A stretch of DNA of 64,000 nt, taken from NCBI GenBank assembly GCA_000017645.1, contig CP000781.1, forward strand, positions 3,707,501 to 3,771,500, in the 5' to 3' direction. Position 1 is the stretch's first letter. Every line of letters starts with the position of its first letter. The translations under genes were made by a program, and so were the position numbers. Under the pieces are notes generated by a model. The model was given only the letters and a program-made list of their open reading frames with translations, made no database searches and was not told the DNA's origin. The stretch comes from Xanthobacter autotrophicus Py2 (lineage in GTDB: Bacteria > Pseudomonadota > Alphaproteobacteria > Rhizobiales > Xanthobacteraceae). Positions 12,801 through 20,326 of this stretch are shown here, one piece after another.

Positions 12801-13092
12801 CGGACCGGTGATGTATCTCCACAGCGCCGCCGCCCATCCTGCCGTCGCGTTCGGCGAGATGGCATCGCTCCAGCCGTTCGGTGCCGGCGGGCGCGGCCTG
12901 AGTGTCGCCACCACCAGCACCACCGAAGGCGCGGACCTCCTCGTCAGCGCGCCGCCGGAGGGGGGACGCCCGGCCAAGGTGCTGCGCTTCCACATGGTGC
13001 GGCCGGCCCCGTCCGCCAGGCAGCTGGAGGCCCGCCGGGTGGGCGAGACCGAGGTGGCGAGCACGGGCCGCATCACGCTGGGTGGGGATTGA
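9829..13092 (+). CDS. secreted multicopper oxidase fused to FG-GAP-like repeats
   Basis: The 1,087-residue protein begins with a signal peptide (hydrophobic core WLLLAFGIIGAAA, cleavage near AQA-QT). Residues about 50-700 are a multicopper oxidase with all four copper-ligand motifs: LHTHGLH (~159), WYHPHLH (~201), HPIHVHV (~607) and HCHRLNHEDNGLM (~674). Residues about 715-1080 form a second region with VDGDGVYDLVVGAG and repeats resembling FSPFGDD...GGVSLATG, which look like FG-GAP/beta-propeller blades. Typical multicopper oxidases are 450-650 residues, so the C-terminal third is an unusual addition. The ATG at 9829 has GGGGGAAG upstream; an earlier ATG at 9811 lacks a ribosome-binding site. 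The substrate is unknown. Confidence 0.85.
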   Translation: MGTVNGLRRHSRWLLLAFGIIGAAAQAQAQTPSRMPAPVRAAPAFREPVTLASKDGVLEVRLTAHQGAARLDTSAVPVKNALLFGYTLVQGTASDGVAAARDVYPAPTLQVAPGETLVIHLENGLKDLTVRDFYDPNYAARGAAVPLDPAPLSESPINLHTHGLHVSPRGNSDNVLLHMPAGTANTYVYRIPADHPQGAYWYHPHLHTLTAAHVYFGLAGLLTIGRADGNLPAVTQQAIPIRNMALQYNFVFDRQGPAPQFNNANWPQFVSTLEPPAPGALAAGTYRPVLAPVNFTQARPGTQFATVWYAGPLSINNMRGRFQFIPNSLQSFTAAAGSAGNVPADPAQPDHLRDVQFTVNGQFQPMLRSKPGQTEIWVLSNISDIAYMKLRLTETATGRHPKIAILGQDGNPSPVVRYPTDEDGTRLLIPPASRFAIAVTMPETGDLVLEMPPLGGGARTQNAPGILYTANGTENPPAVLGTLSVAPSAVSYFDGFFFFPTQVLARAVPDGGQLTTKDTTKGTTTVFREGEPLVAGAPFDDLSRLTPDLTRRILINGGFLNDLASTDDPKTFIYAFDSGAFPNVPLIQPRLGSVEEWAFSNINNDEHPIHVHVNDFQLVAMSDPTVDLTLGPLMQGLDNVNVPAPNLGPEESVIQPGTLSIRTRFLDYAGLFVMHCHRLNHEDNGLMALVNIIPAVSTYAVAIPGGPGRAASVRVFDNNGDRLLATVTPFPGFEGTVNVAMGDVDGDGVYDLVVGAGAGRAPEVAVFSGGAGKGGAGQGAAPFTRELARFRAFDAGATGGVSVAVAQIDGTTADNIIAGSGPGVRSEVKVFRSTLLPLGWAPALFSSFSPYGDDRSGVTLGTGFVDFATGRQSIVTAPGPGAPARVKVFAFPLLSPIGAATPVALSPPAPAPATPIPAALAPFGDICRGNVDRFEPVISAEFSPFGDDYKGGVSLATGWLAGVLGGAERIVVGQLDGGTVKVFSSGSALDGGPVMYLHSAAAHPAVAFGEMASLQPFGAGGRGLSVATTSTTEGADLLVSAPPEGGRPAKVLRFHMVRPAPSARQLEARRVGETEVASTGRITLGGD

Positions 13093-13435
13093 GGCGTGCG
13101 GTTGGGAGGGCCTGATGGACGCGGGAAGCTCCGCGTCCGTCGGGTGGTTCCTCGGGCTTGAAGGGCCGATGCCGCGGCCAGAGCTGCCGCTGACCCTCTC
13201 CCGCGTGGATCGGAGCGGGGAGAAGCAGCGCGACCCTTACGGGCGAGGGCGTGACAGTAGCGCGCGCCTTGCCTGAGAGGGGTGAGGGCAGCAATGGGGC
13301 GGTACGCCCCGTCACCCGCTCCCACGCGCTACACGGTGTCCACGCGGCGCAGCGCGGCGGTGGGCCAGCCGATGGCGGCGCGGTCGCTGCCGAGCGTGTC
13401 CGAGGCGAAACGTGAGGTGAGGTGCGCCGGCGCGA
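13093..13435. other. intergenic region without a gene
   Basis: No supported coding sequence is seen in these 343 bases. There is a short perfect hairpin GGGGCG-GTA-CGCCCC at 13294-13308 without a T-run, and CTCTCCCGC/GGGGAGA-type palindromic fragments resembling degenerate intergenic repeats. It lies between the convergent multicopper oxidase and Rieske genes, so terminator functions are plausible. Confidence 0.5.
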
Positions 13436-13774
13436 TCAGGCCGGGGCGCGGGCCGGCTTCACCGGTCCCACGTCCACCAGGATCTCGTCGCCCTCCACCC
13501 GCACCTCATAGGGGTGGAGCGCATTGCGCACGAGGTGGGTCACGCACTTGCCGCTGGTGGCGTCGAAGCCCCACACATGGATGGGGCAGGTGACGGTCTG
13601 CCCGTTGAAGGTGGCGTCGGTCAAGGGCATGTCGGCGTGGGGGCAGCGTCCGCGATAGGCCTTCAGCTCGCCGCCCGTGGGCCACACCAGCAGCACGCTC
13701 TTGCGACCGACCTGGAAGAGGCCCATGGCCCCCTCACTCACGGCACTCGTGGGACAGACAGAGGTGAACGCCAT
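13436..13774 (-). CDS. Rieske [2Fe-2S] ferredoxin
   Basis: This 112-residue soluble ferredoxin has the two Rieske cluster motifs CPHADM and CPIHVWGF. Its size and layout match the stand-alone Rieske ferredoxins of multicomponent di-iron monooxygenases (TmoC type), which pass electrons from a reductase to the hydroxylase. No hydroxylase or reductase lies nearby, so its partner is unknown. The start MAFTSVC at 13774 gives the family length and has AAGGCG upstream. A longer frame to 13831 is less likely. Confidence 0.85.
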   Translation of the reverse strand: MAFTSVCPTSAVSEGAMGLFQVGRKSVLLVWPTGGELKAYRGRCPHADMPLTDATFNGQTVTCPIHVWGFDATSGKCVTHLVRNALHPYEVRVEGDEILVDVGPVKPARAPA

Positions 13775-14039
13775 GGGGATCGCCTTCGCAGAAACCAACG
13801 TCTGGCCAGCCACACGCAAGTTGCGGACCATCGCGGATTACGCCGTTTCATGCGCGTGATGGGTGCGAAATGTAGCGAAGCTGACAGGCCACCGCCGTCC
13901 TGCGGCGCAACCGGCTCAGGCATCCACGCAAGACCGGCCCGGACGCTGTCCAGCAAGCCACAGGCCAGGCTCGCGACCGGGATGCCTTTCGCCCTCCTGC
14001 GATGCTACGAAGGCGAAAGGCGCATGATCCGGAGGGCGA

Positions 14040-14933
14040 ATGAGCATGGCGGGCAAGTCGGTGAGCTTGAGTTCCAGCGTGCTGTCGGCGGAGATCGCCC
14101 CCCTCGGCGCCGAGCTGGTGCGGCTGCGCGACGGCGCCGGCCGCGACCTGCTGTGGCATGGCGATGCGGCGTTCTGGGCGGGGCGCGCGCCGCTGCTGTT
14201 TCCCATCGTCGGCCGCCTGCCGGACGATGAGCTGCTCCACGACGGCCAGCGCTTCTCCATGAAGCAGCATGGCTTTGCCCGGCGCAGCACGTTCGATGTG
14301 GTGGAGGAGGAGCCCGGCCGTGCCGTATTCCGGCTGCTGCCGAGCGCCGAGACCCGCGCCCAATATCCCTTCGCCTTCGCGCTGGACGTGGCCTATGTGC
14401 TCGACGGCGCCACCATCACCATCACCGGGACGGTGCGCAATCCGGGCTCGGACAGCCTGCCGGCGAGCTTCGGCTTCCATCCGGCCTTCCTGTGGCCGCT
14501 GCCCTATGGCGGCAGCCGGGCCGACCATCGCCTGCTGTTCGATGAGCCGGAGGTGGAGCCGGTGCACCGGCCGGTGGGGGGCCTGCTCTCGGCGGCTACC
14601 GAGCCTAATCCGGCTGCGAGCGGCATCGTCGCGCCCGACGACGCCCTGTTCGAGCGTGACGCGGTGATCTTCCGCACCGTCCGATCGCACCGCATCCGCT
14701 TCGGCGTGCCCGGCGCGCCGGGCCTTGAGATTGGCTTTCCGGGCATGCCGCAGCTCGGCCTGTGGTCGAAGCCGGGCGCGCCCTTCCTGTGCATCGAGCC
14801 CTGGCACGGCTTCGCCACGCCGGAGGGGGATGGCCGGCCCTTCGCGGAGAAGCCCGGCCTCGCGCACATTGCGCCGGGCGCGGCGCAGTCGTTCGCCATG
14901 TCCATAAGCTGGCTGCCCGACATCGGCGGCTGA
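14040..14933 (+). CDS. aldose 1-epimerase family protein
   Basis: This 297-residue protein belongs to the galactose-mutarotase-like fold. Visible family features are LLWHGDAAFWAGRAPLLFPIVG near residue 40, QHGFARRSTF near residue 80, a central SFGFHPAFLWPLP, and FLCIEPWHG near the C-terminus with the conserved Glu and His. It would interconvert sugar anomers or bind a sugar phosphate. It is closer to the LacX/YeaD-like epimerases than to canonical GalM. Its neighbours are not sugar genes. Confidence 0.85.
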   Translation: MSMAGKSVSLSSSVLSAEIAPLGAELVRLRDGAGRDLLWHGDAAFWAGRAPLLFPIVGRLPDDELLHDGQRFSMKQHGFARRSTFDVVEEEPGRAVFRLLPSAETRAQYPFAFALDVAYVLDGATITITGTVRNPGSDSLPASFGFHPAFLWPLPYGGSRADHRLLFDEPEVEPVHRPVGGLLSAATEPNPAASGIVAPDDALFERDAVIFRTVRSHRIRFGVPGAPGLEIGFPGMPQLGLWSKPGAPFLCIEPWHGFATPEGDGRPFAEKPGLAHIAPGAAQSFAMSISWLPDIGG

Positions 14934-14961
14934 GGCGTTTTCGAGCGGCCCCGCTGGCCGC

Positions 14962-16251
14962 TCAGCCGCGCGGGACGGATGTGGTCTGCAGGAAGAAGCG
15001 CACCATTTCGCGGCTGGCGTCCGGTCCCCGCGGCTCGGTGTAGGATCCCGACGGGCTGCCGCCGGACCAGGCATGGCCGGCGCCGTGGAGCACCCAGTGC
15101 TCCAGCACGCTGCGCCCGGTTTCGTCGCTCTGCACCTCCCGCGTGTAGCCGATGCCTTCCGGCGTCTGGCCGGAGGTGATGGTCACCGCCAGTTTCTCCT
15201 CGGCCTTCGCCTGTGCCGCCAGTTGCGCGGCCACCTGCGCCACCACCTGCGCGCCGTTCAGGGGATGGACCGTTCTGTCGCCGTCGCCATGGAACACGAT
15301 GGTGGGCACGATCTTTCCGTCGGTGCGATGCACCACCGTCCCGACGCTTGGATGGCCGCCCTGGCGCATGGCTGAAAAGGCGGAGGACATGTCGCGGGCG
15401 GCGCCGCAGGCCAGTCCGGAATGCACGCCGATGGCGCGATAGAGATCGGGATAGGTTGCCCCCATGATCGCCGCCGTGGCGCCTCCGGCGGACAGGCCGG
15501 CGGCGAACACCCGATCGGGATCGACCGGGAAATCGTCCATGATCTGGCGGGTGATGCCGGCGATCAGGGACGGTTCGCCCCGGTCGCGCCGCTGATCGCC
15601 CGCATTGAACCAGTTCCAGCATCCGGAGGCATTGGCGTCGTGGCTCTGGGCCGGGTAGGCGACGAAAAAGCCGTGCTCTTCCGCGAGCTCGTTCATCCGG
15701 GTGCCGGTGGCGAAATCATCGGGTGACTGGGTGCAGCCGTGCAGCATCACCAGGAGCGGCAGCGGCTGGCCGTCGAAGCGGCCGGGCACATAAAGCTTGT
15801 AGGTTCGGCGCCCGGCCTCGTTGGCAAAGGTGCGCTCCTCGAAGCTTTTGCCGGACGGCATATGGAGACGCGCTTTCTGGGGCGCGGGTTCCGCCACGCC
15901 ACCGCGCGCGGTTGGGGCCGGGGTGTGGGTCGGGGCTTCATGCCCGCTCGTCGCGGTTCGGTTCAGGACCATGTCGAGCAGCCCGTCCAGCCACGGGACG
16001 GCAGTCGAGCCGGTCTCGCTGCGATGCGCCGTGGCCGCCGGCGCGGCGGCGGACGGTGTCGTCCAGGCGCTTCCGGTTGCCGCCGAGGGGGGCACCAGGT
16101 CGACGAATGCCTTGCCATCCGCTTCAGGCGGCGTGTCTGCGTCGTGGGGCGTATCGACGTCCCCGCGCAGCACGGCCATAGCTTCTTCAAGCCGGCCCTG
16201 GCGGGTGAGGCGGGTGGCTTCCAAAACGTCGATCTTGGATCGTCTGGCCAT
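14962..16251 (-). CDS. PHB depolymerase family esterase
   Basis: This 429-residue alpha/beta hydrolase resembles short-chain-length polyhydroxyalkanoate depolymerases. The N-terminal 150 residues are low-complexity and rhizobial in style. The catalytic domain follows, with GCTQSPDDFA, the lipase box GLSAGG, and a C-terminal HGAGHAWSGG that supplies the catalytic His. There is no signal peptide, so it may act on intracellular polymer or oligomers. The ATG at 16251 has AGGAG upstream; a TTG at 16275 is possible. The CopG-type gene next to it is a likely partner in PHB control. Confidence 0.88.
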   Translation of the reverse strand: MARRSKIDVLEATRLTRQGRLEEAMAVLRGDVDTPHDADTPPEADGKAFVDLVPPSAATGSAWTTPSAAAPAATAHRSETGSTAVPWLDGLLDMVLNRTATSGHEAPTHTPAPTARGGVAEPAPQKARLHMPSGKSFEERTFANEAGRRTYKLYVPGRFDGQPLPLLVMLHGCTQSPDDFATGTRMNELAEEHGFFVAYPAQSHDANASGCWNWFNAGDQRRDRGEPSLIAGITRQIMDDFPVDPDRVFAAGLSAGGATAAIMGATYPDLYRAIGVHSGLACGAARDMSSAFSAMRQGGHPSVGTVVHRTDGKIVPTIVFHGDGDRTVHPLNGAQVVAQVAAQLAAQAKAEEKLAVTITSGQTPEGIGYTREVQSDETGRSVLEHWVLHGAGHAWSGGSPSGSYTEPRGPDASREMVRFFLQTTSVPRG

Positions 16252-16339
16252 GTGGCGAGACTCCTGTCGGTTCAATTCGGCGAAGCGCGGGGACGCGCGG
16301 GGGGAGGCCGGTGGCGTCCAGCACGGGTGGTTTCAAAAG

Positions 16340-16759
16340 TCAGAGGATACGATCGGCCAGGGCGGCCTTCACCGCCGGGCCGGCCTGCAAGGCGCCGAGC
16401 ACCTGAAGCGAGGCGATGGTCGAGCGCGCCAGCTCCGCGGAGACGTCCTCGGCGATCACGGCCATTCCCAGGACCTGGATATGCAGCATCTCACCGGCCT
16501 TCTGCGCGGCCTCGAGATCGGCGCGGCTATAGCGCCGCAGGCCGAGGTCCATTTGATGTCGCGCCAGTGATTTCTTGAGGGCTTCGTCGTGGCGGTCGAT
16601 CTGGTTGCGGATGGCGGTGCGGATGAAATCGGTCCGGTTGGAATAGAACCCCTCGCGCACCAGCAGGTCGACCTGGCCCAGGTCCACATAGCCGAGGTTG
16701 ATGGTGATCTTCTCGCTCTCCGCATGCCTTGGACGCAGCTCCTGCACCTTGTTGGTCAT
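16340..16759 (-). CDS. CopG-family ribbon-helix-helix regulator
   Basis: This 139-residue protein has an N-terminal ribbon-helix-helix (about residues 15-55, ITINLGYVDLGQVDLLVREG then NRTDFIRTAIRNQI). A longer C-terminal part may bind an effector or form oligomers. The start at 16759 follows GGGAGG. It lies upstream of the PHB depolymerase on the same strand, so the two probably form an operon. A role in PHB turnover is inferred from position only. Confidence 0.8.
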   Translation of the reverse strand: MTNKVQELRPRHAESEKITINLGYVDLGQVDLLVREGFYSNRTDFIRTAIRNQIDRHDEALKKSLARHQMDLGLRRYSRADLEAAQKAGEMLHIQVLGMAVIAEDVSAELARSTIASLQVLGALQAGPAVKAALADRIL

Positions 16760-17167
16760 TTCACCATCCTCCCACCATCCACATGGATGGTAGATGATGA
16801 TGACGGTGTCATGGCGCAAGGGCTGCGTGGTGCGATTTGTCGCGACCGCAGGCAGCGGCCGATCCTGCCCGGGCATGCCGGCGAAGAGCGGACAGGGGAG
16901 GTACAGGACCGACCCCATGGGGGCGGTTCGGCTGCCAAAGCGGCCCAGCCCCGCTCAGGAAAAATCGGGTGGGGGTCGAGGCCGGGGAGGGCGCCACCGT
17001 CTTCCAGGGCACCGGGCCGGCGTGGGCGTGCCTGTTCCGCGCGAACGAGAACCAACCGCAAGGCACCACATCCATCGGTGCGCGTGCGCCGAGGGGCCGG
17101 AGGGAATGCGACGCGGTGCCCAGCGCCGCATTCCCTTGGTCTTTCGGGTCGATGGAGCCAAGCAGTC
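16760..17167. other. intergenic region with a 10-bp hairpin
   Basis: No supported gene is present. An inverted repeat AGGGAATGCG (17101-17110) / CGCATTCCCT (17127-17136) lies just past the 3' end of the acuI-like gene and could be its 3' hairpin, though no T-run follows on the minus strand. The rest holds the promoter region of the CopG-type gene. Confidence 0.55.
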
Positions 17168-18154
17168 CTAGGTGCGAACCACCGTCCGGCCTCGGACGCG
17201 GCCGGCAATGATGTCGTCGGCAAGCTTGGGAAGGTCGTCGAGGCCGACTTCCTGCGTCACCAGATCGAGGTCGCCGGGCTCGAGCAGTTCCGCAAGGCGT
17301 GCCCACGCGTGCGCGCGCCGCGGCGTCGGACAATTCACGGAATCGACCCCGAGGAGCGCCACGTTCCGCAGGATGAAGGGGAAGACCGTGGTCGGCAGGT
17401 CGGTCGAAGCGGCGAGGCCGCAGGCGGCCACCGCGCCGCCATAGACGGTGGAGGCAAGCACGTTGGCCAGGATAGGCCCACCGACCGTGTCGACCGCCCC
17501 GTGCCAGCGCTCGCCCTGCAGGGGCTTGCCGGCTGCCGCGTAGGTGTCGCGGTCGACGATGTCGGTGGCGCCGATGCTCTTGAGGAAGTCTTCCTCGCTG
17601 CGGCGGCCGGTAAGGGCGCTGACCTTGTAGCCGAGCCGCGAGAGCAGGCGCACCGCGACGCTGCCCACACCACCCGCCGCGCCCGTCACCAGCACGTTGC
17701 CGCCGGCGGCAATGCCGTAGCGTTCCAGGGCATCCACGCAGAGCATGGCGGTGAGGCCCGCGGTGCCGATCGCCATGGCCTGGCGGCTGGAGAGCCCCTC
17801 GGGCAGCTTCACCAGCCATTCGCCCTTCACGCGCGCTCGTTGCGCAAAGCCGCCGGACCAGTTTTCGCCCACGCCCCAGCCGGTGAGAACGACCTTGTCG
17901 CCGGGCTGGAAATCGGGAGAGGCGCTGGAGCGGACGGTGCCGGCAAAGTCGATGCCCGGCACCATGGGCAGGGCGCGCAGGATGCGGCTGAGGCCCTTGA
18001 GGGCGAGCCCGTCCTTATAGTTGAACGAAGAATATTCCACATCAACCGTCACATCCGCCTCGGGCAGATCTGCTTCGGTGATGGTTTCGATGGCGATGGA
18101 CTGGCCAGCCTCTGTCTTTCGCGCCATGAGGGCGCGAAACGTTTCGTTGCTCAT
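17168..18154 (-). CDS. acuI: acrylyl-CoA reductase family oxidoreductase (AcuI/YhdH-like MDR)
   Basis: This 328-residue zinc-independent medium-chain reductase has the YSSFNYKDGLALKG and PGIDFAGTV signatures of the AcuI/YhdH family. The nucleotide-binding motif is VTGAAGGVGSVAVRLL, with LGVDSVNCP near residue 270. Characterised relatives use NADPH to reduce acryloyl-CoA to propionyl-CoA. It sits downstream of the GntR gene on the same strand, so it may share that regulon with the CoA ligase and hydratase across the divergent promoter. The start is the ATG at 18154; the frame reads open well upstream without similarity. Confidence 0.85.
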   Translation of the reverse strand: MSNETFRALMARKTEAGQSIAIETITEADLPEADVTVDVEYSSFNYKDGLALKGLSRILRALPMVPGIDFAGTVRSSASPDFQPGDKVVLTGWGVGENWSGGFAQRARVKGEWLVKLPEGLSSRQAMAIGTAGLTAMLCVDALERYGIAAGGNVLVTGAAGGVGSVAVRLLSRLGYKVSALTGRRSEEDFLKSIGATDIVDRDTYAAAGKPLQGERWHGAVDTVGGPILANVLASTVYGGAVAACGLAASTDLPTTVFPFILRNVALLGVDSVNCPTPRRAHAWARLAELLEPGDLDLVTQEVGLDDLPKLADDIIAGRVRGRTVVRT

Positions 18155-18213
18155 GCGACGTTTCCCTGTGGTCTTGTCTGTGAAACCGCCGATGCAGTTG
18201 TCGGCGTAAGGGC

Positions 18214-18954
18214 TCAGCGGCGAGGGGCTTTGCGGGCCTCGTCGGCCTTCGCATATTGCGCGCGGATGTAGTGGACGAGCCCGCCGAGGGCCTCGACGGC
18301 GGCCTCGCCGTCCCGCTCCCTCAGGGCCGCCAGCATGCGCTCGTGATGGCCGACGATCTCCTTCCGGTCGCGGACGCGGAAGATGATCATGTTGCTCACC
18401 GGCATCAGGGCTTCCACCACCGCGTTCATGAGGAAGCGCAGCAGCGCGTTGCCGGCGGCGTCCACCACCGCGCGATGGAAACGCACATCGGAGGCGCAGA
18501 AATCCTGGTCGGAGACGGCGGCGTTCTTCTGCAGGGCGATCTCCGCCTCCAGCGCCGCGAGATGCGCGTCGGTGCGGTTCTGCGCGGCGAGGCGGCAGCA
18601 CACCGCCTCCATCTCCAGCCGGGCCGTGGCCATCTCCTCAAGCGTGATGCCGCCGCTCGCCACCATGAGCGTGACCGAGGTGCCGAGGCTGGCCGCCAGG
18701 TCCTCGGGCGACGGCCCGGTGACGAAGGTGCCGCCGGTCGGGCCGCGCCGCGAACGGATGAGGTGGCGCGCCGCCAGCCGCTTCAGCGCCTCGCGCACGG
18801 TGGGGCGCGACACGCCGAACTGGGCGGCCAGCTCCTCTTCAGTCGGCAGGCGCTCATCCACCTTGAGGCGGCCATCCACGATCGCCTGCTGAAGCTGGTC
18901 CGCGATCTGGCTGGCGGCGCTGGTGGTGACAATCTGGCCGTAGGTCGGTTCCAT
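18214..18954 (-). CDS. GntR-family regulator, FCD (FadR-type) subfamily
   Basis: This protein of about 246 residues has a GntR winged helix (LPTEEELAAQFGVSRPTVREALKRL) and a C-terminal all-helical FCD ligand-binding domain (LEMEAVCCRLAAQ, later DVRFHRAVVDAAGNALL). A GTG at 18981 with AAGAAG upstream is an alternative start. It is divergent from a transport and CoA-ligase operon, and a consensus FCD operator lies between them. It probably represses both sides until an acid or acyl-CoA binds. Confidence 0.88.
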   Translation of the reverse strand: MEPTYGQIVTTSAASQIADQLQQAIVDGRLKVDERLPTEEELAAQFGVSRPTVREALKRLAARHLIRSRRGPTGGTFVTGPSPEDLAASLGTSVTLMVASGGITLEEMATARLEMEAVCCRLAAQNRTDAHLAALEAEIALQKNAAVSDQDFCASDVRFHRAVVDAAGNALLRFLMNAVVEALMPVSNMIIFRVRDRKEIVGHHERMLAALRERDGEAAVEALGGLVHYIRAQYAKADEARKAPRR

Positions 18955-19023
18955 CTGGTTTGCCCGCACTCCCTGTCTCACCTTCTTGGTCTCAGATGTG
19001 GGCGGTCAAATCAACCTAAAAAT

Positions 19024-19040
19024 TATTTGTTTGACAAATA
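19024..19040. promoter_or_regulatory. GntR/FCD operator
   Basis: TATTTGT-TTG-ACAAATA is a perfect palindrome with 7-bp arms. Its core TTGTTTGACAA matches the TNGTNNNACNA consensus of FCD-type GntR regulators. It overlaps TTGACA, a possible -35 for the rightward operon (19031-19036), and TTGTCA on the minus strand. It is therefore placed to control both gntR-acuI and the uptake/CoA-ligase operon. Confidence 0.8.
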
Positions 19041-19113
19041 GGGGATTGGGCGCTTTCAGTTTGACCGATCGCGGACGAAGACGCCGCGGCCAAACAATGC
19101 CAGGGAGAGAAAA

Positions 19114-20325
19114 ATGCGCGCTGCCCTTGCCGCGGCGACCATGCTGTCATGCGTGGTCGCAGCCCATGCGGAGGATCTTCCCACCTTCCGTATCGGCGTG
19201 CTCAACGACCAGTCGAGCCTCTATTCGGACATTGCCGGGCCCGGTTCCGTCACAGCGGCGCAGATGGCGGTGGAGGATTTCAAGCCCGAGAAGCACGGCT
19301 TCAAGGTGGAGGTCGTCTCGGCCGATCACCAGAACAAGGCGGACGTGGGCTCATCCATTGCCCGGCGCTGGTTCGACCTCGACAAGGTGGACGCCATCGT
19401 CGACGTGCCCACCTCGTCGGTCGCGCTCGCCGTCGCCGACATCAGCCGCGACAAGAACAAGGTGTTCCTTGTCGCCAGCGCGGGCAGCTCCGACCTCACC
19501 GGCAAGGCCTGCACGCCCAACACGGTCCACTGGACCTACGACACCTGGGCGCTGGCCAACGGCACGGCCCGCGCCATGATCAAGCAGGGCGGCACGTCCT
19601 GGTACTTCCTCACCGCCGACTATGCCTTCGGCCACGCCCTGGAGCGCGACGCCGCCGAGGTGGTGAAGGCCAATGGCGGCCAGGTGATGGGTCGTGCGCT
19701 GGCGCCGTTCCAGACCTCGGACTTCTCCTCCTTCATCCTGCAGGCCCAGGGCAGCGGGGCAAAGGTGGTGGCGCTGGCCAATTCCGGCGGCGACACCATC
19801 AATTCGGTTAAGCAGGCGGCCGAGTTCGGCCTCAGCCAGAAGCAGAAGCTGGTGAGCCTGCTCATCTTCCTGTCGGACATCCACTCCCTCGGCCTCAAGA
19901 CGGCGCAGGGCCTGATGCTGACGAACGCCTTCTACTGGAACCTCAACGACGGCACCCGCGCCTTCGGCAAGGCCTTTGGCGCCCGCAACGCTGGCCGCAT
20001 GCCCACCATGAACCAGGCCGGCACCTATGCCTCCACCCTGCACTGGATGAAGGCCATCGCCGCCATGGACAAGGCCAAGGCGCACGATGGAGCCGCCGTG
20101 GTGGCGCAGATGAAGGCCATGCCCACGGACGACCCGCTGTTCGGCAAGGGCGAGATCCGCGCCGACGGCCGCACCATTCACGACATGTTCCTGTGGCAGG
20201 TGAAGACGCCGGAGGAGTCCAAAGTGCCCTACGACTATCTCAAGCTCATCGCCACCATCCCCGGCAACGAGGCGTTCCGACCCATGTCGCCGGAGACCTG
20301 CCCCATGCTGAAGAAGGCCGGCTGA
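19114..20325 (+). CDS. ABC-type periplasmic binding protein (branched-chain amino acid / aryl acid type)
   Basis: This 403-residue protein has a signal peptide cleaved near AHA-ED and the Peripla_BP_6 fold (IGVLNDQSSLYSDIAGPGSVTAAQMAVEDF at the mature N-terminus). Relatives bind branched-chain amino acids, amides or aromatic acids. No ABC permease or ATPase genes follow. The next gene is an MFS carrier, so it is either an orphan binding protein or works with a transporter encoded elsewhere. AGGGAGAG precedes the start. Confidence 0.9.
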   Translation: MRAALAAATMLSCVVAAHAEDLPTFRIGVLNDQSSLYSDIAGPGSVTAAQMAVEDFKPEKHGFKVEVVSADHQNKADVGSSIARRWFDLDKVDAIVDVPTSSVALAVADISRDKNKVFLVASAGSSDLTGKACTPNTVHWTYDTWALANGTARAMIKQGGTSWYFLTADYAFGHALERDAAEVVKANGGQVMGRALAPFQTSDFSSFILQAQGSGAKVVALANSGGDTINSVKQAAEFGLSQKQKLVSLLIFLSDIHSLGLKTAQGLMLTNAFYWNLNDGTRAFGKAFGARNAGRMPTMNQAGTYASTLHWMKAIAAMDKAKAHDGAAVVAQMKAMPTDDPLFGKGEIRADGRTIHDMFLWQVKTPEESKVPYDYLKLIATIPGNEAFRPMSPETCPMLKKAG

Positions 20326-20326
20326 G

